Origin: Sanghuangporus weigelae
Lineage: Eukaryota; Basidiomycota; Agaricomycetes; Hymenochaetales; Hymenochaetaceae
Length of the DNA stretch: 64,000 bases
Reading direction: 5' to 3'
NCBI GenBank assembly: GCA_033182465.1
Contig: CP137327.1
Span: 496,001 to 560,000, forward strand
Below are positions 1 to 10,296 of the stretch, piece after piece. Under the pieces are notes generated by a model. That model was not told the origin of the DNA and ran no database searches. It saw only the letters and a list, made by a program, of their open reading frames with translations. Within the stretch, counting starts at the first letter, position 1; each line of letters starts with the position of its first letter. The translations under genes and the position numbers were made by a program.

Positions 1-1435
1 ATGGTTCTTTGTCGTGTTCCATAAGGGAGAGCGAGTCTAATCGTTTGTCACATGTCGTACAAGCAAGACAAGGCTGTCCAAATACCAATCAGTCATCGTA
101 TGCGTACACAGAAACAACAGCTCCACCTTATGGTATAACTGAAATACACCAGATATAATGAGCATGCATGACAATTATTCGACACAACGAAGCGTACCAT
201 TCGTCCAGGACCCATGATCTGTCGAGTCCGATTTCAGCTGCGGATTCGTGGACCAGAATATACGAAACCAACAAACCTGTTCTGCAGCGTATACAGCTCT
301 CCCGCATCTCGGACAATATGGTACTCCACCAAATGGATGCATTGTTTGTCCGTACTCAGGTATATATACAAGAAAGTAGCCGCACGTTGGCGAGGTATGT
401 AGTAGACGTTTGAGACCTGTACGCGTTGAGGGGTTCCTTTTCGGCCCGTGACCGACCCGTGAGATTAGATTACGTCATCTCGGTTCGAGGTTTGTCGGTT
501 ATAACTTGTATAAGTGAGTAATATCTACATTTTCCTATCTCTTTCCTATCTCTTTCATCATGTGTAATAGCACCCAGGTATTTTGGATCGGTTTAAACTA
601 CTGCTTTGATGGACAGAGATCCCATGTCACAGTCGAGTCATCCAACTTGAAGAAAACATGTCATTGGTTTTTCCGCCTTCCTTAAGGCGGCTAAACATCA
701 GCCTAGCAGCAAGGCTCGCGACAAGAATTAAAGAATTATGAAGATACTGACAAGAAACTCTAGGTCTGGCAGAGATGCGGTCCAGAGATACTAGATCTTC
801 TTGTCCAAAAGCGCAATCTTGGGCGCTTTGATGTTCTCCCAGAGATGCTCGCTTTCGCCCTGAAAGTATTAATGCTATCGGACGTCTTCTGCATCACATA
901 TACTCTTCGTCACCACTTTTTGGATGTCATTAGAAGTGAGCTTTTGCCCGCCTAAGCAATCGAGTTATTGGGATTTTTTCTCAATTTCATTCCATGATGT
1001 TCCAACCGCCCTGGTAAATGGTAAGCTGCGCCTTATCATGCGACATGGAAAATGCATCGCGTATCCAGTTGTCCATGCTGGAGCGACCGGAATGCCGAGT
1101 CAGGGCCTCAAGAGAGGGTCCGAAGAAATGCAGATTGACCGATATTTCCTCCGTATATGCTTATCAATTCCATCAGTGGGCGTATAGGAGCTCGATGTAC
1201 GCAGTTCACTGCCTCTTCAGACCCGTTTAAATGTTGACCATTTTGGTTTTAGAATCAGATTCGCTCCGTTGAATACATGCTTCAAGGCAAAATGATAAAG
1301 TATAGTGACATCTTCATACTCGTCAGGTGGATACTAACGACAAAGATCTCTTTATTCGAAAGGCAATGCGTCTGTTAACATAGCACCTAACATTTATATC
1401 ACAATTCAGTTCATTGATCTCGTATTCGATGAAGG
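1..1435. other. Intergenic; no intact gene
   Basis: No open frame here looks like a protein; the short ORFs overlap on both strands without codon structure. The only recognisable content is a decayed aldo-keto reductase fragment, listed separately. The right end is the 3' flank of the minus-strand aldo-keto reductase gene. Confidence 0.6.
785..925 (-). pseudogene. Decayed fragment of an aldo-keto reductase 3' coding region
   Basis: The stretch from about 787 aligns by eye, in the same orientation, with 1637-1790 of the neighbouring intact aldo-keto reductase. That region encodes the conserved C-terminal part (the GGRKVE motif and the helix that follows). Shared words include GAGATACT, CTTTCGCCC and TCTGCATxACATAT. 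Small indels and substitutions break the frame, and nothing resembling the rest of the gene is clear. I read it as the remains of a tandem duplicate. The exact ends are uncertain, and the similarity may extend weakly to about 1000. Confidence 0.55.
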
Positions 1436-2751
1436 TCAAGCGGTGGGGGCAGGTTTGATCGGTTGCCTCAATGGCCAGCGATCCCATTGCGAAGTGGACT
1501 CGTATAGGAAGAACGTGCGTTGGGGCGTACCATCTCCCTGCGATCGAGAAATCAGTCAAATCATACTCTTTGGAGAAAGCGTAAGACTCACGGTGAAGTT
1601 GGTCGGGAACCCAGGATCAAACGGAAGTATGCTCTCGAGATACTGAATCTGCTCGTCCGAGAGCGAGATTTTGAGCGCCTCGATATTAGCCATGAGTTGC
1701 TCGACTTTTCGCCCACCAATGATGGGGAACACGTAGGGAGTTTTCTGCATTACATATGCAATTGCGACGGCAGTAATGTGCTCCGTGCCGACCTCCTTCG
1801 CGACTTTTTCGAGAGCAGCGCTTATCTTCCTTTCGTTCTCCGTCCGCTTCCATTCCTCGCCGAATATCACGCGGCCTCTCTCATTGCTGGCCATGCGTCT
1901 CTCTTCTTCCGCATCGGTGCGTAGGCGACCACCAGCAAGTACGTTCCACGGAGCGAGAGCCAGTCCGAGCGCGCGAGCCATTGGGATTATCTCCCGTTCG
2001 AAACTGCGCTCCATAACGTTCCATGCGCCTTGATAGATCACAAATGGCGTCTTACCGTGTGCCTTGGCGTACGCATTCGCGTATGAGACTGCCCATGCTG
2101 GAGTGTCAGAGACGCCGAGGTACAGAACCTTCCGAGCGGCAACGAGATGGTGTAGGTTGTCCATAATTTCCTCGATGGGTGTTTGCCAATCCCACCAGTG
2201 AACGTAGAGAATGTCGATGTAAGTCGTCCGGAGCTTCTTGAGGCTTGCTTCGACACTGACCATAAGCGATTTGGCGTTGTTACCAGTGTAGTTGACTTTG
2301 ATTGGGATGTCATTCGCACCGCGCTTGTAATTTGTCGTATACTACTGTGAATTCAGACACACTGAAGCAGCATCAGTGAGCATCGAACTAACCTTTGTTG
2401 CAATCACCATTTGATCTCGGATACCACGTTTTTCCATCCATTCTCCAATGAACATTTCGGACGTCTCATCTTGACTGTATCACAGTAAGTCTGTCGCCGA
2501 GTGCGAAATGAAACTGGGACGTACTAATTATTCGCAGTGTCTATGAAGTTGCCACCTGCCTCATAGAACACGTCGAGGAGCTTGAAAGATGATTCTTTGT
2601 TCATCGCACCCATCCCAATTTTCTCCCACTGGTCCCCAATGCTCATTGCTCCAAGCTGGAGTGGCGAGACCCGAATACCCGCCAGTGGGGATAAAACACG
2701 ATAGAGACCAAGGGGAGTCGCAGGAGTAGGAGGCGGTGGAAAGGCAGACAT
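1436..2751 (-). CDS. Aldo-keto reductase, aryl-alcohol dehydrogenase (AAD/AKR9) type
   Basis: Four exons (2751-2525, 2474-2393, 2341-1592, 1537-1436) give a 386-residue protein, the usual length for fungal aryl-alcohol dehydrogenases. These NADPH-dependent cytosolic enzymes interconvert aromatic aldehydes and alcohols, for example during lignin-related metabolism. The AKR tetrad is visible: Asp71 (FIDTANN), Tyr76, Lys103 (VIATK) and His151 (YVHWWD). The cofactor-side C-terminal motif GGRKVE is present, as is the family-typical tail GDGTxxxxFLYxSTxxWDRWP. Tyr76 is split by intron 1, and intron 2 ends in CAGTAG with the second AG used. The start is the ATG at 2751; an in-frame TTG just upstream was rejected. 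The substrate cannot be told from sequence. The decayed paralogue fragment near 0.8 kb suggests a past tandem array. Confidence 0.93.
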
Positions 2752-4035
2752 CGTCAAAAGTCAAGATAGTCTTTAGCGAAGGTCTTAGAGATGAGTTGAT
2801 AGGAGTCGTTCTGAATCTGACTCGAATTTATAGTCCTGCTGGAGAGTTTTCTTTGATATAAGCCGATTTTCAGCGACTCTAAACTGAGTCATTGACATTT
2901 GCAGAACCGACGCCATCCGTGGCCACGTCAACTCACGGCAGCGCGGCAGTTGCTTCTCCAGGACATGTCGAGCGGCCAGACACGCACTTTCTTTCGACTT
3001 TTGTGGGGTAACATTTGTAATCCATGCGGAACGTTTATGTCAGCTTGGCCATGTGTTCTATCTGTTCTATCGCCGTTGTGCCACATAATTACTGATATCG
3101 AGACATAGCCCGAAAAGACCTAAGTAGTGTTTGAATGTTGATAGATAACTTCGTCCATTTTCGGATGTGGTTACATAATATCGTCATTCATGCATGACTA
3201 AGGCAAGGATTCGGCACTGATAACTGCGCAGCTCTTTAAATAGGGAATCAATCAAGTCAACTGCATGCATGACCAATTACCTCAGAATCAATAAAAAATA
3301 AAAAATATTGTGCATGTACAATTATTTCAGTACCGCATCGCTTCTTCCTCTTTCAATGTTCTCGAATGTTGCAGTTTCCGAACTGTTGATTCAAAGGCCG
3401 GGGGTTTGTGATACCTTGCCATACCAAAGGCAAGAATCGTCGCACTACATCCAGGCTGCCTGGCGAGTACATCTCTGTTTGTGTTTGTATTATTAATAAT
3501 AAAATCTGACGTAATAAATGACAAACCGAATGGCTACATAATCACGCCCTCAGCGGCAGCGGCGGTGGTCTTCACTCACAGCGAACTCCTCTCAACTTCC
3601 TTTTGATCGAAGGATTTTTCTCCGATGTCTTTCTATATTCGAGTATACGCCCACTCCTGCTGAAATGTAGGGGTCTTGTAATTCAAAGCTTGTTGGAGCG
3701 AGACGCTGAACAAATGTGTCTCTAGCTAGATCTCTAGATCGGTTTTCGAGTTCTCACAACTGCCGGACAAATACTGATCTGAATTGCTCAGCCGCTTCAA
3801 CTAAGAAAAAGCAAACACTCCATGAAGTATGGTACGGTAAAGCTGATATGCCATACATGTGCATTGTTGCTTTGGTTTGCATTGCTCTTCTCGAAGCAAA
3901 CTTGCTAATAGGTCTCCTTGAGCCTCATTCCGTTTGGTCAGCTCTCCCATCTGTTGGCACTAATCAATCTTGAACTAACTCCAACTTCTGTCTCTCATTT
4001 TGACGGAACATTCTTTTGAAAATCGACACTCTTTT
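2752..4035. other. Divergent intergenic region, aldo-keto reductase / F-box
   Basis: Shared upstream region of the minus-strand aldo-keto reductase and the plus-strand F-box gene, about 1.3 kb. The small ORFs here (for example near 3716-3973) show no domain, no splice-supported extension and no family resemblance. A T/C-rich stretch lies just before the F-box start. I see no tRNA and no repeat. Confidence 0.5.
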
Positions 4036-5662
4036 ATGCCCATTTCTTCTTCTCAATGCCACCTCCTGACGTTACCTGATGAACTCATATTCGAGATCCT
4101 TTCTTACTGTCCGGTCGAGAACATCCTCAAGCTGGAAGGCGTATGTGATGCCGCTTGTTCTCCTCCTAACATCTCCTGACTCCTTTCTAAAGACATGTAA
4201 GCGACTGTATCAGATATGCCGATCTCATGCGATCTGGAGGTCTCTGGTACAGAGACTTGAAGTCTCCCAAGCACCATCTACAAATCCATTTCATTCAATC
4301 GAGTCTCTTCCCGAACCCGAGCTAAGGTGGAAGGTCATCAATGCCATCCAACGGCACCGCGCTTGGACTACACCAGGAAACGTCCCTCCATTGCGGGTAT
4401 TTGAATTGCCCCTGCCGCATATCGAAGAAAGCAGAATAATGAAAACAAGGCTGCTTCCAGGAGGGAAGGAAATACTTATAGCGAATCATGGGAGCGTGGA
4501 ATTCTGGTCTATTGAATCTATGCAGTGTCTATGGTCCATACCTGCTCCCGAGGATCACATAGACACTGTAGGCTTTGACTTTGATATCATGGACAACGGC
4601 GAAGTGCTTGCGATTGCGATTGTCTGCGAGGATGGCGTATTTCCGGATATGTGAGTCGCATTCTTCGCTGGGATTTGGTTTCTGCTTGATATCCGCATTT
4701 CCAGGTCACTTCTGCGCTTGTACAACTACAATTTTGCTAATCACAGTGTGAGATTGGTCCTGGAACGTAGACTGCCGACGTTGTCGCCTTCTCGGATTAT
4801 GCTTCAAGGAGAATTCTTTATTTCTTCAATCCCGCGGCTCTTTCAGAGTGTAGTCCTTAACTGGAGATCCGGAGGCGCTTTGATACTCGATTTTGCCAAC
4901 CCTATGGTGAGTTTTTGTCTAACACCATTGTATGATGCTCATCGTCTACATTACCAGAGAATGCGGATTGACGTTCGGTCAAAACTTGTAGCCGACAACA
5001 ACTTGATCGTCTTCCTCCAGGAGGCAGAACTAGGTTTCTGTGCCGCAAAGCTTCCCTTGGCTGCACTCAATGAATGTTGGTCTGATGAAGTGAATCATAA
5101 TGCCTGGCAACATGTCCTATTCCGTTCCTTAGATCGGGACTACTCCTTACTTCCTCTGCCATATTCTGAGGACCAAGACAGTGCTCAGAACGGGAACGCA
5201 GGGTACGGACTTTGGGTTTTGGCTCACCGCGTTTTCAAGCCTTCTTGGCAGCCGAATGCACCAACAGAAATCTTCGTTGTTGCTTATACTGTTACTCCTG
5301 GTGGAAGGAAGCCGATGCGTCTGATTTCCTTTCGGCTGCAATTATCACACTCCGAGGGTCAAGGATCTGAAGGGGACTCGGGTACCCTTAAGCTCGTCAA
5401 ATCGAGTTCAGCGCCAATTGAACGACTCCCCAGGAATCCGCGTAACGTCTCAAACACAGGTCTGATGTTCTCCTTGAGGCAAAAGCTCCAGGTCATTACT
5501 CTCTTCTCCGAGGATGGACAGCCGATCAGTGAAGTGGATCTCGGAGCTGATGTGGTTCCGGAATATGAGGAGTTCGACCCAAACGTCTCCTCTGTTGACC
5601 CATGGAGCGGCACGATTGCAGTAAGGATCCTTGGTTCGTTGAAGGTTCTTTACTTCGATTAG
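4036..5662 (+). CDS. F-box protein with long C-terminal propeller-like region
   Basis: Exons 4036-4140, 4193-4650, 4705-4906 and 4958-5662 encode 489 residues. An N-terminal F-box (about residues 11-55) reads LTLPDELIFEILSYCPV...CKRLYQICRSHAIWRSLV, with intron 1 inside it. F-box proteins dock substrates on SCF ubiquitin ligases through Skp1. The remainder, about 430 residues, has short beta-strand-like segments (for example EILIANHGSVEFWSIES) suggesting a degenerate beta-propeller, as in many Agaricomycete F-box proteins. I could not assign a named repeat. Intron 3 is 51 nt and in frame, so an unspliced reading frame also stays open; its GTGAGT donor and TTACCAG acceptor favour splicing. The gene lies tail to tail with a second F-box gene. 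The substrate is unknown. Confidence 0.85.
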
Positions 5663-6007
5663 CCGGTGTATATATAACATGTTTTGAGATGGCCTGAATT
5701 GAATGAAAGAATCTACATATTCTCTCTTTCTGTGTTCGATTCAGAGTCGCTGCTGAAGCTGACATCATGATCAAATCTTATTTTGCCGCACTTTAGGTTC
5801 CTGCGTTAAGCTGCACGAGGCTCTCAAAAGGCCAAACTGCTATCTGAGCAAAGGTTACAGCATTTGATTGCGCATTATCTACCTCGTGTTTTATCATATT
5901 AGAACAAGGATTGTCGATAGGCTCAGTACAATACCGCGTTACTCTAGCGAACATGCAAGCTGTATGTGATTCCCGGCAATAAAAATTCCGCCCAGACAAA
6001 ATGCCAA
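5663..6007. other. Convergent 3' region between two F-box genes
   Basis: A 345-bp tail-to-tail spacer that must carry the 3' ends of both F-box genes. A minus-strand ORF at 5793-6011 overlaps the stop of the second gene and has no recognisable content. Confidence 0.5.
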
Positions 6008-7570
6008 TCATTGATGATGTGCAGAATAGTTCCGAGATGATGGCTCAGGAATTTGCACGATTCTCAGACCATCTTTCTGACAATCTTCAAACTCAGGACG
6101 CTCGGAAATGGGAGGCAGGGACTTGTAACTATGCAACAATTCAAGAATCTTAAGTGTCTTAAATCCGCGTTCGTCGTCTACCTCTGTTTTCGAATCCTCC
6201 TTAGTTTCCCGTGCATCTACGATTGACATGCGCGTTTGACAACGCGAAGAAGCCATACTCGCCAGGACCGGAAGGGATGCTTGACACGCATAAAGAGACA
6301 ACGTTTCCAGACCAGGGCATAAAGGCAATTGGGTGTTGGCGATCGTGGGTAAGTTGGAAGAGTCGGGGTCGCTTATCCGCTGCAGAACATCGTCAGACGT
6401 GAGCGCATCATCAATAGCGAGAGACTTTATCCTCGGAGCTAGCTCAAGGATATCTAAAAGTTCAGACGTGGCCATTGGTGTTCCTAACAGCTCGAGTTCT
6501 TCCAGAGGCGGTCCAAAGCGTTGGTTAGTCCTAGAACCAGATCTACGAAGGAGATTAAGGACATGGGGCCAGCCTTGATCTGAGCCAAGAGAACCATCCA
6601 TGACAAGTCTGAACACACGCAAAGCCGGCAAGCACAGAAGACTGAGGAAAGAAACAGGGTCCGAGGGTTCCTCATTAACTCCAGAGAGGCAAATCAGAGT
6701 GACTTGTCTCAGATGATTCAAGGTAAGAGGTAACCCATGGGGTAGCATAAAAGGCGGGGCATTGAAGAACCTGATCGAGACTTCCTCAAGATATGGGCTG
6801 CATTGCAACCATGTGAATGCATCCGCTTGAGACGAACTGGTATTTATGGTTAGAGAGGTCAAGTTTCTTAGTGAAGCTTCATCCGGAAGGAAGGGGTTGA
6901 GCCGAAGTTGGGGACATTGAAGAACAATGCTTGTCAAATTCGAACAGCGTGCAAGATCAAGCATACGCTCGATGCGTGAGTCGCCTTCTTCGGACTCACC
7001 ACTCTGAGTGACGCTAGGAGGTGAGATCACAATAAGAAGATGCTCCAGCAAGGGCGCTCCAAGGACAAGAGACATTGACAAAACGGTGAGAGCTTCAACG
7101 GAGCGACATCGTACGACTGTGATGCGCCATCTGTGACGAATTGCGTCTAATATCAACGTCAGACGGTGCATTCCAGCAATGTGCACCTCCATAACACTAT
7201 CGCATTCTTCAGACCGATGTTCTTCGGCTTGAATTCCGCCATAGTCAAGTGCGAACGAAAAGGGCAAGATGTTTCCACTTCTTGAAATATACAACTTGAG
7301 AAGCTCAGCATCTCCATTCGTTGGGTTTGGATTGGGATTTGCATTCCTCGATCGTGCGCTAGGGAGTGCGATAGAGGTCCAAAGCTCTGGAGTAGACAGG
7401 GACACTCGACGCCATTGTGAGTTCACCCAAGAGAGATTGAGAGGCGCACTCGTACGCTCAGGTCTTAGGAAAGAAGAGTTATCCGACCCAGAGGAGACGA
7501 CTTCACGAAATAATAAAGAAAGGAGTTCATCAGGGAGCGTGGGTGCGCCGTGGTCGCGCTGGTTTTCCAT
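6008..7570 (-). CDS. F-box / LRR-like protein
   Basis: A single uninterrupted frame of 520 residues starting at the ATG at 7570 (MENQRDHGAPTLPDELLSLLF). An upstream in-frame GTG was rejected as a start. The N-terminus carries an F-box-like segment (LPDELLSLLFREVV, then SWVNSQWRRVSLSTPELWTSI) in the layout seen in hundreds of Agaricomycete F-box proteins. The rest has leucine-rich, strand-helix segments (for example LRNLTSLTIN, LEELELLGTP, LETLSLYACQ) consistent with irregular leucine-rich repeats. The inferred role is an SCF substrate adaptor; the substrate is unknown. No introns are needed, unlike its convergent F-box neighbour, so the two are not recent duplicates. Confidence 0.85.
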   Translation of the reverse strand: MENQRDHGAPTLPDELLSLLFREVVSSGSDNSSFLRPERTSAPLNLSWVNSQWRRVSLSTPELWTSIALPSARSRNANPNPNPTNGDAELLKLYISRSGNILPFSFALDYGGIQAEEHRSEECDSVMEVHIAGMHRLTLILDAIRHRWRITVVRCRSVEALTVLSMSLVLGAPLLEHLLIVISPPSVTQSGESEEGDSRIERMLDLARCSNLTSIVLQCPQLRLNPFLPDEASLRNLTSLTINTSSSQADAFTWLQCSPYLEEVSIRFFNAPPFMLPHGLPLTLNHLRQVTLICLSGVNEEPSDPVSFLSLLCLPALRVFRLVMDGSLGSDQGWPHVLNLLRRSGSRTNQRFGPPLEELELLGTPMATSELLDILELAPRIKSLAIDDALTSDDVLQRISDPDSSNLPTIANTQLPLCPGLETLSLYACQASLPVLASMASSRCQTRMSIVDARETKEDSKTEVDDERGFKTLKILELLHSYKSLPPISERPEFEDCQKDGLRIVQIPEPSSRNYSAHHQ

Positions 7571-7955
7571 GTAAAGAGCTGAAGAGAATCCAATTAGAGA
7601 AATACAGTGCAACGATAGTCGCACTCTATTCGTTTGTAATCAAGGAACAGTAAAGCATAGAATTACAAGGCCTTAAAATTGCGTGTGGTAGGATGCCGCA
7701 AACGCCCCAACTTTGCGAATTTGCGAATTACTGTTGCAAACCACGCTCAGGGTCGATCGTACGTACGGACACCGCGGCAAATCCTGCCTAGCAAGCAAGA
7801 TTAGTCTGATGTGAGACGGCGTGACGGAGGCAAACAGAGTCAAATAGCGCGGTGATGACGTTGCAGTTTCCATAAGTATCGTTACCGGCGGCAATAAAGC
7901 TTTACGTCGACGAGTCGTCGACGACGCAAAAAGCGACAGAACTCATGTCTAAGGC
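7571..7955. promoter_or_regulatory. Divergent promoter region, F-box/LRR gene and GPHR gene
   Basis: A 385-bp head-to-head spacer between the minus-strand F-box gene (start 7570) and the plus-strand GPHR gene (start 7956), so it must hold both core promoters. A symmetrical element at 7905-7923 is the only structured sequence I see and is listed separately. Confidence 0.5.
7905..7923. repeat. Paired palindromic octamer CGTCGACG-AGT-CGTCGACG
   Basis: Two copies of the self-complementary octamer CGTCGACG (7905-7912 and 7916-7923) are separated by AGT, about 33-50 bp upstream of the GPHR start codon. The arrangement resembles a binding site for a dimeric regulator. No known factor is assigned; the function is inference. 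Confidence 0.6.
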
Positions 7956-10137
7956 ATGCCCTTCAATCATATTGTTGTAGCGGAAACGCTATTGATAACA
8001 ATCCTAAGGTTCGTCCAAGTGCATTTCCGCTGGTATTCCAAGAACGATCTGAGTCGCGTTTCCGCCAACTTCATGCAATACAGAACTGCGTGTTTCTATG
8101 CATGCGCCACCCGTGTGCTACGCTCAGTATACCATGACCTGCGGGCTCTTGCGGGCTCTGCTTCAAGACAGCTAGGCGGTGATTCCGACGAGGAGCTGGA
8201 GTTAGAATCTTTACCAGCACCTAGTACAGCAAATGACCGACCTCTGCTAGCTGGATCTAACGGTCCTGCGCATCGGACCCGAGGCAGGCACGGCTCGAGA
8301 ACTCTATGGAGCTCGAAACATTCCAATATTTCTCGTTTATGTTTCTCGTTTTGTTTCTCCGAAAGTTGTACTTTGTTTCTCCTCTTCATGTGTCAAGAGG
8401 TCCATATATTTGATCCTAGGTGCGTTTCTAATTGAGTCAGGATCCCTTCCTTGTTACAAAGGCTCCGTGTTTCTGTTCTTGGACCACGACAAGCGGACGT
8501 CTGATATGCAACATAGGAGTCGAATGCTGAACTGGCGACTATCACTTTTCGTTTTGCTGCTAGTGATTCTTTTCTTCATCCCGTTATCCCTGAATTATCT
8601 CTTGACCTACCAGTCTCCACTAGGTGAGAATACTCAACCTCCATTTTGAATGCTGCTTCCGCTCAACTGTCATTTCCCTTTCCGGTCAGGGCGTTTATCG
8701 CGAAACCGTTCAGTCTCAACACGGGTCATGATGGCTCTCATACCCTACGTGGTCTATCTCTTTGCCTTCACATTGATCCCACTTCCCGAAAGCCTTTCAA
8801 ATGCGAACTCCGAGATAACAACTCAAACGCTTTCGAGGCTCATCGTTCTTGGAACATTCATAATGGGACTTCTGTCGGGTTTCGGCGCCGCAAGGAACTC
8901 TTGGGACTACTTACCGGTGCTTTCGAAATCGCGGTGAGTTGTTTGCATAGTACCGGCGTGTTCTCTTATCCCTCAATGGTAGAAGAAGGACTCCATCAGA
9001 GCAGGAGATACGTACAGCAGAGGAAGCACTTGAAAGAATACGGAATGATCTTGTAGTGCGCAAGGTGGATGAAAGGAGGTTGCAGAGTACGAAGGTGGCT
9101 TGTGAATCAGTGAGGCACATCGCAATTTCTAACGACTTGTGCATTGCACATAGACGTCGGAACCCACTTCTTGGATGTCGCGCGTCGCTTCCAGCATCAC
9201 AGGAAACTCAGGTCTAGCTCATTGATCCGAACTCTGTTCCGAAAAACTGACGTGGTCCTAATCATGTAGAGCTCACTTCAGTCCAGCGTGAGATAAGCGG
9301 CTTAGTGGCACTCGAATACCAAATGGACAGGAACTTGGAGGAGATGCGGAATCTATATGCGAACTCTCGATATGACCGCACACTGCAAGGGAGGATCATT
9401 CGTTGGGCCGGTTTTCTGTTTGCAGTTTACTGTGCATTTAGAACGCTAAGCGTAAGCCATTTTTATGTCTTTTCGGAGAGCATCGTTGGATTATAAGTCT
9501 AATATTTCTTTCCAATTATGCAGTGTATCCTGGACACACTCACTCCCTTCCAGTCTTCATCCAACGACATCTCAAGTGAAGAATCCAAGTCATCCTATAC
9601 TGACTTAATCGCACATTTCTTGACTTACCTAGTTTCGTTGCTGCCCTTCGTGCATCTCAGTGCAGGAGGTATTTCGGCAATCGCACGGCAGGTCAGCTTG
9701 GGTCTTGTAGGCATCATCATTCTCAGTAGTGTCCGTTTTGTGCTTAAGGCAGTTTCAAGAGTGAGTAACAAATGGATAAGAATAGTTGACATACTGATGC
9801 AACGAATAGATTCTAAAAATAACGAGTCAAAATCTCGGCGCGTCCTTGCTCTTGCTTATCTTGGCCCAGCTGATGGTATGCATACGATAAGAGTTGCTCG
9901 TCTGATTATTTGACCTGAATCATCTAGGGTACATATCTACTTTCCACGCTTGTGCAGCTACGCACCGCCTTTCCTCCAAAGAATGCTGACAGTTCAAACG
10001 TGTTCTCCACATTACCTTCGTATGAGGTGTTCGGTGCAGCCTTCGACTATTCATACCTTCTTTCTGCATTCGTGACCGTCGCGTACCTCTGGTTTGATGA
10101 ACGGATAAACAGGGGGGGATCACAATTTGGTGAGTGA
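7956..10137 (+). CDS. Golgi pH regulator (GPHR/GPR89/GTG family) membrane protein
   Basis: Ten exons (7956-8008, 8084-8419, 8517-8623, 8690-8933, 8983-9109, 9154-9211, 9270-9451, 9524-9760, 9810-9875, 9928-10137) encode 539 residues; all phases sum. Family signatures include CFSESCTLFLLFMCQ, RLLNW-type RMLNWRLSL, LSRLIVLGTFIMGLLSGFGA, ALEYQMDRNLEEM, and the C-terminal block from ISAIARQVSLGLVGIIILSS to the FSTLPSYEVFGAAFDYSYLLSAF region. The protein is polytopic, with about eight or nine hydrophobic segments and a central hydrophilic loop. Family members are Golgi/ER anion channels that set lumenal pH; plant homologues (GTGs) bind G-alpha. Intron 1 (75 nt) is in frame, but removing it restores the conserved ETLLITILR-to-YHDLRAL spacing. 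The fungal role is inferred from the family. Confidence 0.93.
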
Positions 10138-10296
10138 CCCTGATGATGATCTAAACACGTAAAAGCTGATACACGACATCGCATTTTCATGGCGAAAGAC
10201 GATGTATCGAGTTAATCATATGTACAGTAAGACATGAAGAATGTTAGAATTTTCGCGACTCATTTATCCTGTTGGTGATAACAAAGCCTTGCAAAG

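Noticed and set aside
4718-5662. Reading the F-box gene without the 51-nt intron at 4907-4957
   Set aside because: The frame stays open either way, but the GTGAGT donor and TTACCAG acceptor are strong and the retained 17 residues look non-coding.
5793-6011. 72-codon minus-strand ORF between the F-box genes
   Set aside because: It overlaps the stop codon of the F-box/LRR gene, has no domain, and is within the expected 3' UTR.
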